Shown in pieces: positions 42,458 through 50,273 of a DNA stretch of 64,000 nucleotides (its first letter is position 1; every line of letters begins with the position of its first letter). The position numbers were made by a program, and so were the translations under genes. The stretch is taken from positions 35,698-99,697 of the forward strand of contig JAIXSR010000153.1 in NCBI GenBank assembly GCA_027484605.1, given 5' to 3'. The notes under the pieces were generated by a model. It had not been told where the DNA came from. It worked only from the letters and a program-made list of their open reading frames with translations, and searched no databases. The stretch comes from Hyphomicrobiales bacterium. Its GTDB lineage: Bacteria; Pseudomonadota; Alphaproteobacteria; Rhizobiales; Beijerinckiaceae.

Positions 42458-42515
42458 GTCGCAAACACGCGGAAATCCGGCATGTTTCGTCAATTTGCGG
42501 GGTCTGGCGGCCCAG

Positions 42516-42541
42516 TTCGCAAAACCGGAATTGCAAAAAGC
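42516..42541 (+). promoter_or_regulatory. TTCGCAAAACC / TTGCAAAAAGC pair between divergent operons (candidate enhancer)
   Basis: TTCGCAAAACC (42516-42526) and TTGCAAAAAGC (42531-42541) are 15 bases apart and resemble the TTGCAAATCGC sites elsewhere. They lie midway between the two divergent sigma-54 promoters, about 60 bases from each, so one bound activator could serve both operons. Confidence 0.5.
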
Positions 42542-42597
42542 GACACCACACGGGGTGGTTTCCGTTGCGAATTCGAAAGAATCGCGGCTGCGGCTCC

Positions 42598-42613
42598 GGG
42601 CATGGGCCTTGCT
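42598..42613 (+). promoter_or_regulatory. Sigma-54 promoter for the GT4/GT2-sugar transferase unit
   Basis: GGGCATGGGCCTTGCT matches TGGCACG-N4-TTGCW except at the first base and one inner base, with intact GG, GC and TTGCT. Transcription should start about 25 bases before the ATG at 42651. Confidence 0.65.
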
Positions 42614-42650
42614 GGACAGGGGCAGACCCTGACCAAGAAAGGCTCCGTCG

Positions 42651-43712
42651 ATGCCGACCCATTTCCATATCGTCCAGCGCATGGCCCCCGGCGGGATCGA
42701 GACCGTCGTTCTCGACCTCGCCCGCATGGACCCCGAAATCGTGATTGTCTCCCTCGAAGGCACGCGTGAAAGCCTCGTCGCCCATTGGCCGGCCCTTGCC
42801 GGGCTCGGCCGGCAGCTGGTCGGCCTCGGCAAGCCGGCGGGGCAGGCCTGGCTGCTGGTCCCGGCGCTGGCGGCCCTCATGCGGAAGCGGCGCGCGCAGG
42901 CCGTGGTCACGCATCATATCGGCCCGCTGCTCTATGGTGGCCTTGCCGCGCGGCTGGCCGGCATCGCACGCCGGATTCATGTCGAGCATGATGGCTGGCA
43001 TTACGCCAATGACCGCCGCCGGCGCCTCGCGCGGGCGCTGGAATGGCTGGTGGCGCCGAAGCGCGTGGCAGTCTCGCATGCCACGGCCGGCCAGGTGGCA
43101 GAGGCGATCGGCGTGGTTCACCAGATCGTCATTGCCAATGGCGTCGATCTCGACCGGTTCCAGCCCGGTTCCGCCCGCTATGCACGCCTGCGCTTCGGCT
43201 TGCCCCTCGAGGCCCGGCTGATCGGCTGCATCGGGCGGCTCGAGACCGTGAAGGGCCACGATGTCCTGATCGATGCGCTCGTCCGGCTGCCGGCCGAATG
43301 GCATGCCGTTCTTGCGGGGCAGGGCAGCCAGGCCGAGGCCCTGCGCGCCCGGACCGAGGCCCTGGGCCTTGCTGGCCGCATCCATTTCCTGGGGCATGTC
43401 GAGGCGCCCGAGAGCCTGTTTCCCGCTTTCGACCTGCTGGCGCTTCCGTCCCGGGCCGAGGGCTTCCCGCGTGTCCTGATCGAGGCGCAGGCGGCCGGCC
43501 TGCCGGTCATTGCCACGAAGGTCGGCGGCGTGGCCGAGGCCGTCTGCCCGCGGACCGGCTATCTCGTGCCACCGGAAAATCCCGACGCGCTGGCGGAATG
43601 CATCCGCCTCGTGGCCGAGATGCCGCCCGTCACCAGCCCGCGTTCCTTCGTCGATCCCCGTTTCTCCCATCGCGAGATGGCCGCGCAATACCGCGCGCTG
43701 CTCGCTGCCTGA
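42651..43712 (+). CDS. Glycosyltransferase family 4 protein
   Basis: A 353-residue GT-B protein. Motifs include 'FHIVQRMAPGGIETVVLDLA', 'VTHHIGPLLYGGLAARLAG', 'RLIGCIGRLETVKGHDVLI' and 'PSRAEGFPRVLIEAQAAGLP'. The conserved E-x7-E of GT4 enzymes is in the last of these. It begins the plus-strand half of the divergent pair and precedes the priming-enzyme gene by 17 bases. Confidence 0.9.
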   Translation: MPTHFHIVQRMAPGGIETVVLDLARMDPEIVIVSLEGTRESLVAHWPALAGLGRQLVGLGKPAGQAWLLVPALAALMRKRRAQAVVTHHIGPLLYGGLAARLAGIARRIHVEHDGWHYANDRRRRLARALEWLVAPKRVAVSHATAGQVAEAIGVVHQIVIANGVDLDRFQPGSARYARLRFGLPLEARLIGCIGRLETVKGHDVLIDALVRLPAEWHAVLAGQGSQAEALRARTEALGLAGRIHFLGHVEAPESLFPAFDLLALPSRAEGFPRVLIEAQAAGLPVIATKVGGVAEAVCPRTGYLVPPENPDALAECIRLVAEMPPVTSPRSFVDPRFSHREMAAQYRALLAA

Positions 43713-43729
43713 TCTCTCCGGAGTTTCCC

Positions 43730-45532
43730 ATGTCCCTTTTCTGGATCCTGCTCGCCATCAGCCTCGCGCTGCTGGCCTATCACCACCTGGTCTATCCGCT
43801 CTGGCTCCGCGCCGTACCGCTGCGGCCCCCGCAGCCGGCATTGGCGGACGGGTTGTGGCCGACCGTCGGCATCGTTGTTCCGGCCTATCGCGAAGCGGCA
43901 CATATCGAGGCGATGATCCGGCAACTCGCCGCCCTGGACTACCCCAGGGACCGGCTGGAGATCCTTGTTGTCTGTGATGGCTCACCGGATGACACGGCCG
44001 AACGGGCGCGCGGTGCCCTGGCCTCCCTGGCCGGACAGGACCATGCGATCCGGTTGATCGACCATCCGGTCAATCGCGGCAAGGTGGCCGTGCTCAACGA
44101 TGCCATCGCGGCGCTGCATGCCAGCATTGTGGTCCTTTTCGACGCGTCCAGCATCGTCCCGGTGGATACACTCCTGCGTCTTGTGCCGGAATTCCGCGAT
44201 CCCGGTGTCGGTGTCGTCTGCCCGGCCTATGGCCTGGCCGAAGGATCGGCCCCGGGCGAGCATGCCTATTGGCGCTACCAGCAGGGCATTCGTCGCCGGG
44301 AGGCGGCCTTTGCCGTCCCGATGGGGGCCCATGGCGCCGGCTATGCTTTCCGAAAGGCGGCCTGGGCGCCGCTTCCGCCCCAGACCATCAACGACGATTT
44401 CGTCCTGCCCATGCGCATCGTCGCAGCCGGCTTCCGGCTGGTTGACCGCCCGGACATCGTGATCGGTGACCGGGAGGTCGCGCGCGCCGGCATCGATCGC
44501 CGCCGCCGCCGCCGCCTGGGCGCGGGCAACCTGCAGCAGGTCCTGCTGTGCCATCGCCTGCTCTGGGCCTCCGGCTGGCGGATGGGCCTGCTCTTCGCAT
44601 CGGGGAAGGCCCTGCGCGCCATGGCGCCGCTGCTGCTTCTGGCCGCCCTCGTGGCCTCTGTCGGCCTTGCGGCAACCTCCACCGGCCGGCTCGATCTGGT
44701 GCCCCTCATCGCGGCGGAAGCCATCGGGATCCTCGCCCTGCTGGCGGATCGGCTGCCGCAGGGGCGGCTCCGCATGATCGCCGGGGCCCTGCGCTATGCC
44801 CTCGGCAGCTATTTCGCCATGGCCCGCGGCATCCTCGACCTTGCCATCGGCCGGTTTGACGATGACCGCCGGAAGGCCGACCGGCGCGAGGCAGGCACAG
44901 CACTCGTCCTGAGCCCGGTAACCCGCGGCCTCAAGCGGGTCTTCGACATCACGATCGCGCTCCTGGCCTTCCTCGGCCTCCTGCTGGTCGGTCCGCTGAT
45001 TGCCCTCGCGATCCGGCTGGATTCCCGGGGGCCGATCTTCTACCGGCAGTTGCGTGTCGGACGGGCCCTGCCGGACCGGACCGACCTGTTCCACCTGATC
45101 AAGTTCCGCACCATGCGCGTCGATGCCGAGGCCGGCACGGGAGCCGTCTGGGCGGCCAAGGGGGATCCGCGGGTGACGCGGCTCGGCCGCTTCCTCCGCA
45201 AGACCCGGCTGGATGAATTGCCGCAATGCCTCAATGTTCTGCGCGGCGAGATGTCCATTGTGGGTCCGCGGCCGGAACGACCGGTCTTTTTCAGCCGGCT
45301 CGAGGCGGAAATCCCCTTCTATGTCGAGCGGACCTTCGGGTTGAAGCCGGGCGTGACCGGCCTTGCGCAGGTCTCGACCGGCTATGACGCCACGATCGAC
45401 GATGTTCGGCTGAAGATCCTGTTCGATCACAGCTATGCCCTGAAGGTGCAGTCACCGCTGGCCTGGCTGCGCACGGATCTGGCGATCATTGCCAAGACCT
45501 TCCTGGTGATGGGACTCGGCATGGGGCGCTAG
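43730..45532 (+). CDS. Fused GT2 glycosyltransferase and undecaprenyl-phosphate sugar transferase (SypQ-SypR-like fusion)
   Basis: A 600-residue membrane protein. Residues about 1-380 are a membrane GT2 unit: '[18 protein letters not shown]', '[18 protein letters not shown]', '[11 protein letters not shown]' and a basic patch [11 protein letters not shown], followed by membrane segments. Residues about 395-600 are a bacterial sugar transferase (PglC/WbaP core): '[16 protein letters not shown]', '[14 protein letters not shown]', '[20 protein letters not shown]', '[11 protein letters not shown]'. The second half should prime synthesis by putting a sugar phosphate on undecaprenyl phosphate. CCGGAG six bases before the ATG sets the start. 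Confidence 0.9.
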   Translation: MSLFWILLAISLALLAYHHLVYPLWLRAVPLRPPQPALADGLWPTVGIVVPAYREAAHIEAMIRQLAALDYPRDRLEILVVCDGSPDDTAERARGALASLAGQDHAIRLIDHPVNRGKVAVLNDAIAALHASIVVLFDASSIVPVDTLLRLVPEFRDPGVGVVCPAYGLAEGSAPGEHAYWRYQQGIRRREAAFAVPMGAHGAGYAFRKAAWAPLPPQTINDDFVLPMRIVAAGFRLVDRPDIVIGDREVARAGIDRRRRRRLGAGNLQQVLLCHRLLWASGWRMGLLFASGKALRAMAPLLLLAALVASVGLAATSTGRLDLVPLIAAEAIGILALLADRLPQGRLRMIAGALRYALGSYFAMARGILDLAIGRFDDDRRKADRREAGTALVLSPVTRGLKRVFDITIALLAFLGLLLVGPLIALAIRLDSRGPIFYRQLRVGRALPDRTDLFHLIKFRTMRVDAEAGTGAVWAAKGDPRVTRLGRFLRKTRLDELPQCLNVLRGEMSIVGPRPERPVFFSRLEAEIPFYVERTFGLKPGVTGLAQVSTGYDATIDDVRLKILFDHSYALKVQSPLAWLRTDLAIIAKTFLVMGLGMGR

Positions 45533-45643
45533 CCCTGTTCCGGTGGCAAACCGTCGCAGTCCTTGCAAGGGGCGGGGCAGGGCCCATCTACGGGGTGTCA
45601 AGGGGCCCGCCGGGGGGCGAGCCCCGCCTGCGGGGGCGCCGGC

Positions 45644-47218
45644 ATGCTCCAGGTTGTCTGGTTCAAGCGGGATCTGCGGATCGCCGACCACGCACCTTTG
45701 GCCGAGGCTGCGCGGCAGGGGCCCGTCCTGCCTCTCTACATTGCCGAACCCGGCTACTGGGCCTTGCCCGACACCTCGGCGCGGCAATGGTCGGTGTTCC
45801 GGGACGGCCTGCTCGACCTGCACAAGGCTCTGGCTCGGCTCGGCCAGCCCTTGGTGATCCGGCAGGGCGAGGTGGTCGAGCTCCTCCGGCGGTTGAATGC
45901 ACGGCATGGCATCGCTCATCTCTGGTCGCATGAGGAAACCGGCAATGGCTGGACCTTTGCGAGGGACCGGGCAGTGGGTGCCTTCTGCCGCGAGGCCGGC
46001 ATTCCCTGGACCGAGCTGCCCCAGTTCGGCGTTGTCCGCCGTCTGAAATCCCGCGATCACTGGTCGAAGGCCTTCGAGGCCTTCATGCGCCAACCCTGCG
46101 CCGTTCCGCCGCGTCGCCTGCCGGCGCTGGAGGGGATCGATCCCGGCCCCGTACCCGAAGCGGCCGATCTGGGGCTGGCCGACGATCCCTGTCCCGGCCG
46201 GCAGCCGGGCGGGCGCCAATCCGCATTGGTCCTGCTCGACAGCTTCTTCGCCGGGCGTGGCCGGCGATACACGGTGGAAATGTCGAGCCCGTTGGCAGGC
46301 GAGCGAAGCTGCTCGCGGCTCTCGGTCCATCTGGCGACAGGCTCCATTTCACTGCGCGAGACGCTGCAGCGCGCCCTCGGTGAAAGGGCGGCGCTTGCCC
46401 GGCTGCCGCGCGAGCTGCGACCGATCGAGCTGCGCTCTGTCGATTCCCTCATCGCCCGCCTGCATTGGCATTGCCATTTCATCCAGAAGCTGGAGAGCCA
46501 GCCCGAGCTGGAATTCCGGTCGCAGCATCGCCTGCATGAGGCGGGCCGCCGGCCGACCGCGCCCGATCACCCCCATCTCCTGGCCTGGGCCGAGGGGAGA
46601 ACCGGCTTTCCGTTCCTCGATGCCTGCATGCGCGCACTGGCCGCCACGGGATGGCTGAATTTCCGCATGCGGGCGATGGTGCAGGCCTTTGCCAGCTATC
46701 ATCTGGCTCTGGACTGGGCGAGCACGGGCCTGCATCTCGCGCGGTCCTTCACGGATTACGAGCCGGGCATCCACTGGCCGCAGGTGCAGATGCAATCCGG
46801 GCAGACCGGCATCAACACGCCGAGGATCTACAATCCGGTGAAACAGGGTCTCGATCAGGACCCTGACGGCCTGTTCACCCGGAAATGGGTGCCCGAACTC
46901 GCCCATGTGCCGCTGGCCCTTCTGCAGGAACCCTGGCGCATGGATGCCGTGCAGCAGGCGGCGAGCGGCTGCCGGCTCGGGCAGGATTATCCCGTGCGGA
47001 TCGTCGACCACGAGATCGCGGCCCGCGAGGCCCGCGCACGTTTGACCGAGTTGCGCCGCATGGAGGGCTATGGTGGCGAGGCCCGGCGCGTCTACCAACG
47101 CCATGGCAGCCGGAAACGGCACCCGTCCGATGCCCGGGCGATGGAGGTCGCTTCCAGACCGGCAAAGCCGGAAGCGGGGCCCGCCAGGCCCTCGGATCAA
47201 TTCGATCTTGACCTCTGA
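45644..47218 (+). CDS. Cryptochrome/deoxyribodipyrimidine photolyase family protein
   Basis: A 524-residue protein with an N-terminal photolyase domain ('LQVVWFKRDLRIADHAPLAE') and a C-terminal FAD domain. The latter has 'GRRYTVEMSSPLAGERSCSR', 'RLHWHCHFIQKLE', 'GFPFLDACMRALAATGWLNF' (split from 'RMRAMVQAF'), 'WPQVQMQSGQTGIN' and 'NPVKQGLDQDPDG'. It should use blue light to repair UV lesions or act as a photoreceptor. The ATG at 45644 starts the conserved domain; the frame upstream is GC-rich and unlike protein. A weak GC-rich hairpin at 45611-45626 may end the polysaccharide operon before it. Confidence 0.88.
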   Translation: MLQVVWFKRDLRIADHAPLAEAARQGPVLPLYIAEPGYWALPDTSARQWSVFRDGLLDLHKALARLGQPLVIRQGEVVELLRRLNARHGIAHLWSHEETGNGWTFARDRAVGAFCREAGIPWTELPQFGVVRRLKSRDHWSKAFEAFMRQPCAVPPRRLPALEGIDPGPVPEAADLGLADDPCPGRQPGGRQSALVLLDSFFAGRGRRYTVEMSSPLAGERSCSRLSVHLATGSISLRETLQRALGERAALARLPRELRPIELRSVDSLIARLHWHCHFIQKLESQPELEFRSQHRLHEAGRRPTAPDHPHLLAWAEGRTGFPFLDACMRALAATGWLNFRMRAMVQAFASYHLALDWASTGLHLARSFTDYEPGIHWPQVQMQSGQTGINTPRIYNPVKQGLDQDPDGLFTRKWVPELAHVPLALLQEPWRMDAVQQAASGCRLGQDYPVRIVDHEIAAREARARLTELRRMEGYGGEARRVYQRHGSRKRHPSDARAMEVASRPAKPEAGPARPSDQFDLDL

Positions 47219-47236
47219 ATGCCGCTGGCCAGCCGG

Positions 47237-48238
47237 TCAGTCATACCGCAATTCGCGCGCCTTGCCCCGGAACACGTAATAGCTGAAGGCGGTGTAGCCG
47301 GCGATGAACGGCAGCACGAACACGGCACCCAGGAGGATGATCCAGAGGCTCTCGGTGGCACTTGCCGCGGCGCGGATCGTCAGCCGCTCCGGCACGATAT
47401 AGGGGTAGAACGAATAGGCGAGGCCGAGAAAGCCGAGGGTGAACAGTGCCATCGCCCCGAGGAAGGGCACCAGGTCCAGGCTGTGGTCGGCCCGCGGCAT
47501 GCGGCGCAGGAAGATCCACAGTGCCAGGAACAGGGCGCCTGTCATCAGCGGGATCGCGGCAAGGCCGATAATGTTGGGAAAACTGAACCAGCGGTCGAAG
47601 ATCCGGGGCGAGACCAGCGGAGTCGCGATCGAGACGGCGATCATCCCGGCGAGCGTCAGGATCAGCGAGGCCCGGGCCCAGCGCACCGCACGTTCCTGCA
47701 GGGCGCCCTCGGTTTTCGCGATCAGCCATGTCGAACCCACGAACGTGTAGGCCGCTGCCAGCCCGAAACCGGCTGCAAGGGCAAAGATTTCCTGCCACAA
47801 GCCGGTCTGGAAGCCCATGATGTAGCGGCCGAGCATATAGCCCTGCATCAGGGCCGCCAGCAGGGAACCACCGATGAAGGCGCCATCCCATGCATTCTGA
47901 TAGCGCGCCTGCGCCTTGACCCGGAACTCGAAGGCGACGCCGCGCAGCGTCAGCCCCAGCAGCATCAGCGCCACGGGCAGGTACAATTCGGTCAGGATCA
48001 GCCCATGCGCGGCCGGAAAGGCGACGAGAAGCAGGCCGATCCCCAGCACCAGCCACGTTTCGTTCGCATCCCAGAACGGGCCGATCGTGGCGATCATCCG
48101 GTCGCGCTCGCTCCGGTCGCCCTGCACCATCAGCATCCCGACGCCGAGATCGTAGCCGTCGAGGATCACATAGGCGAGGATCGAGACGGCCATGAGCGCC
48201 GCAAAGACGATGGGCAGGTTGTTCGAGATCAGCTCCAT
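47237..48238 (-). CDS. cioB: Cytochrome bd-type (cyanide-insensitive) ubiquinol oxidase subunit II
   Basis: A 333-residue membrane protein of the CydB/CioB family with 8-9 segments. The N-terminus 'PIVFAALMAVSILAYVILDG', then 'YDLGVGML', and 'DANETWLVLGIGLLLVAFP' are signature stretches of subunit II. The ATG at 48238 stands 4 bases after the subunit I stop, so the two are co-expressed. It is convergent with the photolyase gene, leaving an 18-base gap. The CioB rather than CydB label rests on the partner subunit. Confidence 0.9.
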   Translation of the reverse strand: MELISNNLPIVFAALMAVSILAYVILDGYDLGVGMLMVQGDRSERDRMIATIGPFWDANETWLVLGIGLLLVAFPAAHGLILTELYLPVALMLLGLTLRGVAFEFRVKAQARYQNAWDGAFIGGSLLAALMQGYMLGRYIMGFQTGLWQEIFALAAGFGLAAAYTFVGSTWLIAKTEGALQERAVRWARASLILTLAGMIAVSIATPLVSPRIFDRWFSFPNIIGLAAIPLMTGALFLALWIFLRRMPRADHSLDLVPFLGAMALFTLGFLGLAYSFYPYIVPERLTIRAAASATESLWIILLGAVFVLPFIAGYTAFSYYVFRGKARELRYD

Positions 48239-48242
48239 GGCT

Positions 48243-49589
48243 TTACTCCGCCGCCTGGAGACGCGGCGCATAGGCCGGCGGCGGTGCCGCTCCCGCTCCG
48301 CCCGCCTTCCGGGCGAGGTGGAACAGGACCGAGATATAGGTGATCATCAGCAGCGCGTAGATGGCGAGGTAGAGGGCCAGCGTCATGCCGATCATGCCCG
48401 CGGGCACGCTGGATGCCGCCTGCGCCGTCGTCAGGACACCGGTTACAAGCCAGGGCTGCCGGCCGATCTCGGTCACATACCAGCCGGCGAGCGTTGCCAC
48501 CCAGCCCGAGAAGGTCATCGCCACGAAACCCCAGGCGAGGAGGCGCGGAATCTCGCCCTTCCGCCACAGAAGGAAGGCACCGAGCCAGCTCAGGGCGAGC
48601 ATGGCCATGCCCGTGCCGACCATGATGCGGAAGGCATAGAAGACCGGCGCCACCGGCGGATGCTTGCCGATGAAGTCGTTCAACCCGGGCACCACGCCTT
48701 CCGCCTGATGCTTGAGGATCAGGCTCGCGCCATTCGGGATCTCGATGGCGTAGTCGTTCCGGCGTTCACGCTCGTTCGGCACGGCGAAGAGGACCAGCGG
48801 GACATTGCCGCGCGTCTCCCAGTTGCCCTCCATCGCCGCCACCTTGGCCGGCTGGTGCTGCAGCGTGTTGAGGCCGTGCAGGTCGCCCACGAGGATCTGT
48901 GCCGGAATCAGGGCGGCCGCGAGCCAGATGCCTACCCGCAGGGCGAGCCGGACATCCTCGCTGCGATCCTGCCGCAGCCAGCGCCAGGCCGAGAGGCCGG
49001 CAATCAGGAAGGCGCAGGTCAGGCCCGAAGCCAGCAGCATATGGCCCAGCCGGTAGGGCATGGACGGGTTGAAGAGGATGGCCATCCAGTCGGTCGCATG
49101 GGCAACCCCGTTGCGCAATTCGAACCCGGCCGGTGTGTGCATCCAGGAATTGAGCACGAGGATCCAGAAGGCGGACATCGTCGTCCCGAAGGCAACGAGG
49201 AAGGTCGCCGTGGTATGCGCCCAGCCGGGGACACGGCGGAAGCCGAACAGCATGATGCCGAGGAACGTGGCTTCGAGGAAGAACGCCGTCAGCACCTCAT
49301 AGGCGAGCAGGGGGCCGGCAATATTGCCGACGCGCTCCATGAAACCCGGCCAGTTGGTGCCGAACTGGAAACTCATGGTGATGCCGGAGACGACGCCCAG
49401 CGCGAAGGACAGGGCGAAGACCTTCACCCAGAACCGGTAGGCATTCATCCAGGCCTCGTTCCCGGTGGCGACGAAGCGCAGCTTGAAGAACAGCAGCACC
49501 CAGCCGAGCGCGATGGTGATGGTCGGGAAGAGGATATGGAAGGAGATGTTCGCGCCGAACTGGATACGCGCGAGAAGGATCGGGTCCAT
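48243..49589 (-). CDS. cioA: Cytochrome bd-type (cyanide-insensitive) ubiquinol oxidase subunit I
   Basis: A 448-residue haem-bearing subunit. 'LLARIQFGANISFHILFPTI' carries the first haem-ligand histidine region, and 'GITMSFQFGTNWPGFMERVG' and 'EAWMNAYRFWVKVF' are conserved. The Q-loop between segments 6 and 7 is short, and 'EIGRQPWLVTGVLTTAQAAS' is typical of CIO-type enzymes. The complex oxidises ubiquinol and reduces oxygen with high affinity and low cyanide sensitivity. A GbsR/MarR-type regulator lies immediately upstream. Confidence 0.92.
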   Translation of the reverse strand: MDPILLARIQFGANISFHILFPTITIALGWVLLFFKLRFVATGNEAWMNAYRFWVKVFALSFALGVVSGITMSFQFGTNWPGFMERVGNIAGPLLAYEVLTAFFLEATFLGIMLFGFRRVPGWAHTTATFLVAFGTTMSAFWILVLNSWMHTPAGFELRNGVAHATDWMAILFNPSMPYRLGHMLLASGLTCAFLIAGLSAWRWLRQDRSEDVRLALRVGIWLAAALIPAQILVGDLHGLNTLQHQPAKVAAMEGNWETRGNVPLVLFAVPNERERRNDYAIEIPNGASLILKHQAEGVVPGLNDFIGKHPPVAPVFYAFRIMVGTGMAMLALSWLGAFLLWRKGEIPRLLAWGFVAMTFSGWVATLAGWYVTEIGRQPWLVTGVLTTAQAASSVPAGMIGMTLALYLAIYALLMITYISVLFHLARKAGGAGAAPPPAYAPRLQAAE

Positions 49590-49592
49590 GGT

Positions 49593-50174
49593 TCAGGTTC
49601 CTTTCTCCGGTTGGGCGTTCCGCTTGCCGCCCGGCAGGGCGAAAAGCCGGTCCTTCATGTCCAGGACCTTCACGATCCGCGAGCCGAGGCTCAGGAGCTG
49701 GATCAGACGCTCGGTTTCAAGCTTCTGCACCTCGGCATACCAGCCGGTCAGCAATTCGATGAGGTCGTGCATTTCCCGCATGCGCCCCTGCGCATGGCGC
49801 TCGCTCTCGCTTTCCGGCGAGCGCATCAGCAACTCACGCAGGACGGAGAGGGTCGGGTCGATCTCGCGCTTCTTCCGCTCGTCCACCAGGGTGCGGACAA
49901 TGGCGTAGATGTCATCCGGCGTGTGGAAGAATTCCCGGCGGTCTCCCGGAACCGAGCGCTGGCGCAGCAGGTTCCAGCTCTGCAGTTCCTTGAGGCCCAT
50001 CGAGACATTCGACCGGGAAATGTTCAGCCGGTCGACAATGTCATCGGCGCAGAGCGGGCGTTCTGCGATGAAGAGCACCGCATAGATCTGCCCGACCGTT
50101 CGATTGATTCCCCAGCGGCTCCCCATCTCGCCGAAATGGAGGACAAAGGCTTCGCAGAGGGGCGGCACGGACAT
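49593..50174 (-). CDS. GbsR/MarR family transcriptional regulator
   Basis: A 193-residue winged-helix protein. The DNA-binding core 'LCADDIVDRLNISRSNVSMG', then 'LKELQSWNLLRQRSVPGDRR', has the conserved GDRREFF wing of GbsR-type regulators. A helical dimerisation region follows. It begins the cioA-cioB operon (3-base gap), so it probably represses or adjusts the oxidase genes and itself. A palindrome just upstream of its start is the likely operator. Confidence 0.88.
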   Translation of the reverse strand: MSVPPLCEAFVLHFGEMGSRWGINRTVGQIYAVLFIAERPLCADDIVDRLNISRSNVSMGLKELQSWNLLRQRSVPGDRREFFHTPDDIYAIVRTLVDERKKREIDPTLSVLRELLMRSPESESERHAQGRMREMHDLIELLTGWYAEVQKLETERLIQLLSLGSRIVKVLDMKDRLFALPGGKRNAQPEKGT

Positions 50175-50183
50175 TGGCGTAAT

Positions 50184-50210
50184 CCTGAATTTTCAGACAT
50201 TTCTGAAAAT
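50184..50210. promoter_or_regulatory. Palindromic operator candidate for the GbsR-type regulator
   Basis: ATTTTCAG (50189-50196) and CTGAAAAT (50203-50210) form a perfect 8-bp inverted repeat around ACATTT. The overlapping CTGAATTTTCAG is itself palindromic. It lies 15-36 bases upstream of the regulator start in an AT-rich patch of a GC-rich region, where a repressor of the cio operon would be expected to bind. Confidence 0.55.
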
Positions 50211-50273
50211 ACAACACGCCGCGGCTTTGCCAAGTGACGGAGTGTCGCGCCGGATCGGCGCGGAAACGCGGGC

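Noticed and set aside
42511..42530. TGGCGGCCCAGTTCGCAA considered as another sigma-54 promoter
   Set aside because: The GG to GC spacing is 11 rather than 10 bases and the -12 element is poor. The site at 42598 fits much better.
45533..45643. Very GC-rich repeats between the priming-enzyme and photolyase genes, considered as a strong terminator or a repeat element
   Set aside because: Only a short CGGGG/CCCCG stem is seen at 45611-45626, with no T-run and no second copy in the window.
45644..47218. Photolyase considered as part of the polysaccharide system
   Set aside because: It is separated by 111 bases, has no sigma-54-like promoter of its own, and no functional link is known. I treat it as an unrelated neighbour.
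48192..50237. A 681-residue plus-strand open frame across the cio operon
   Set aside because: It is charged, low-complexity sequence opposite clear CioA and GbsR-type proteins.
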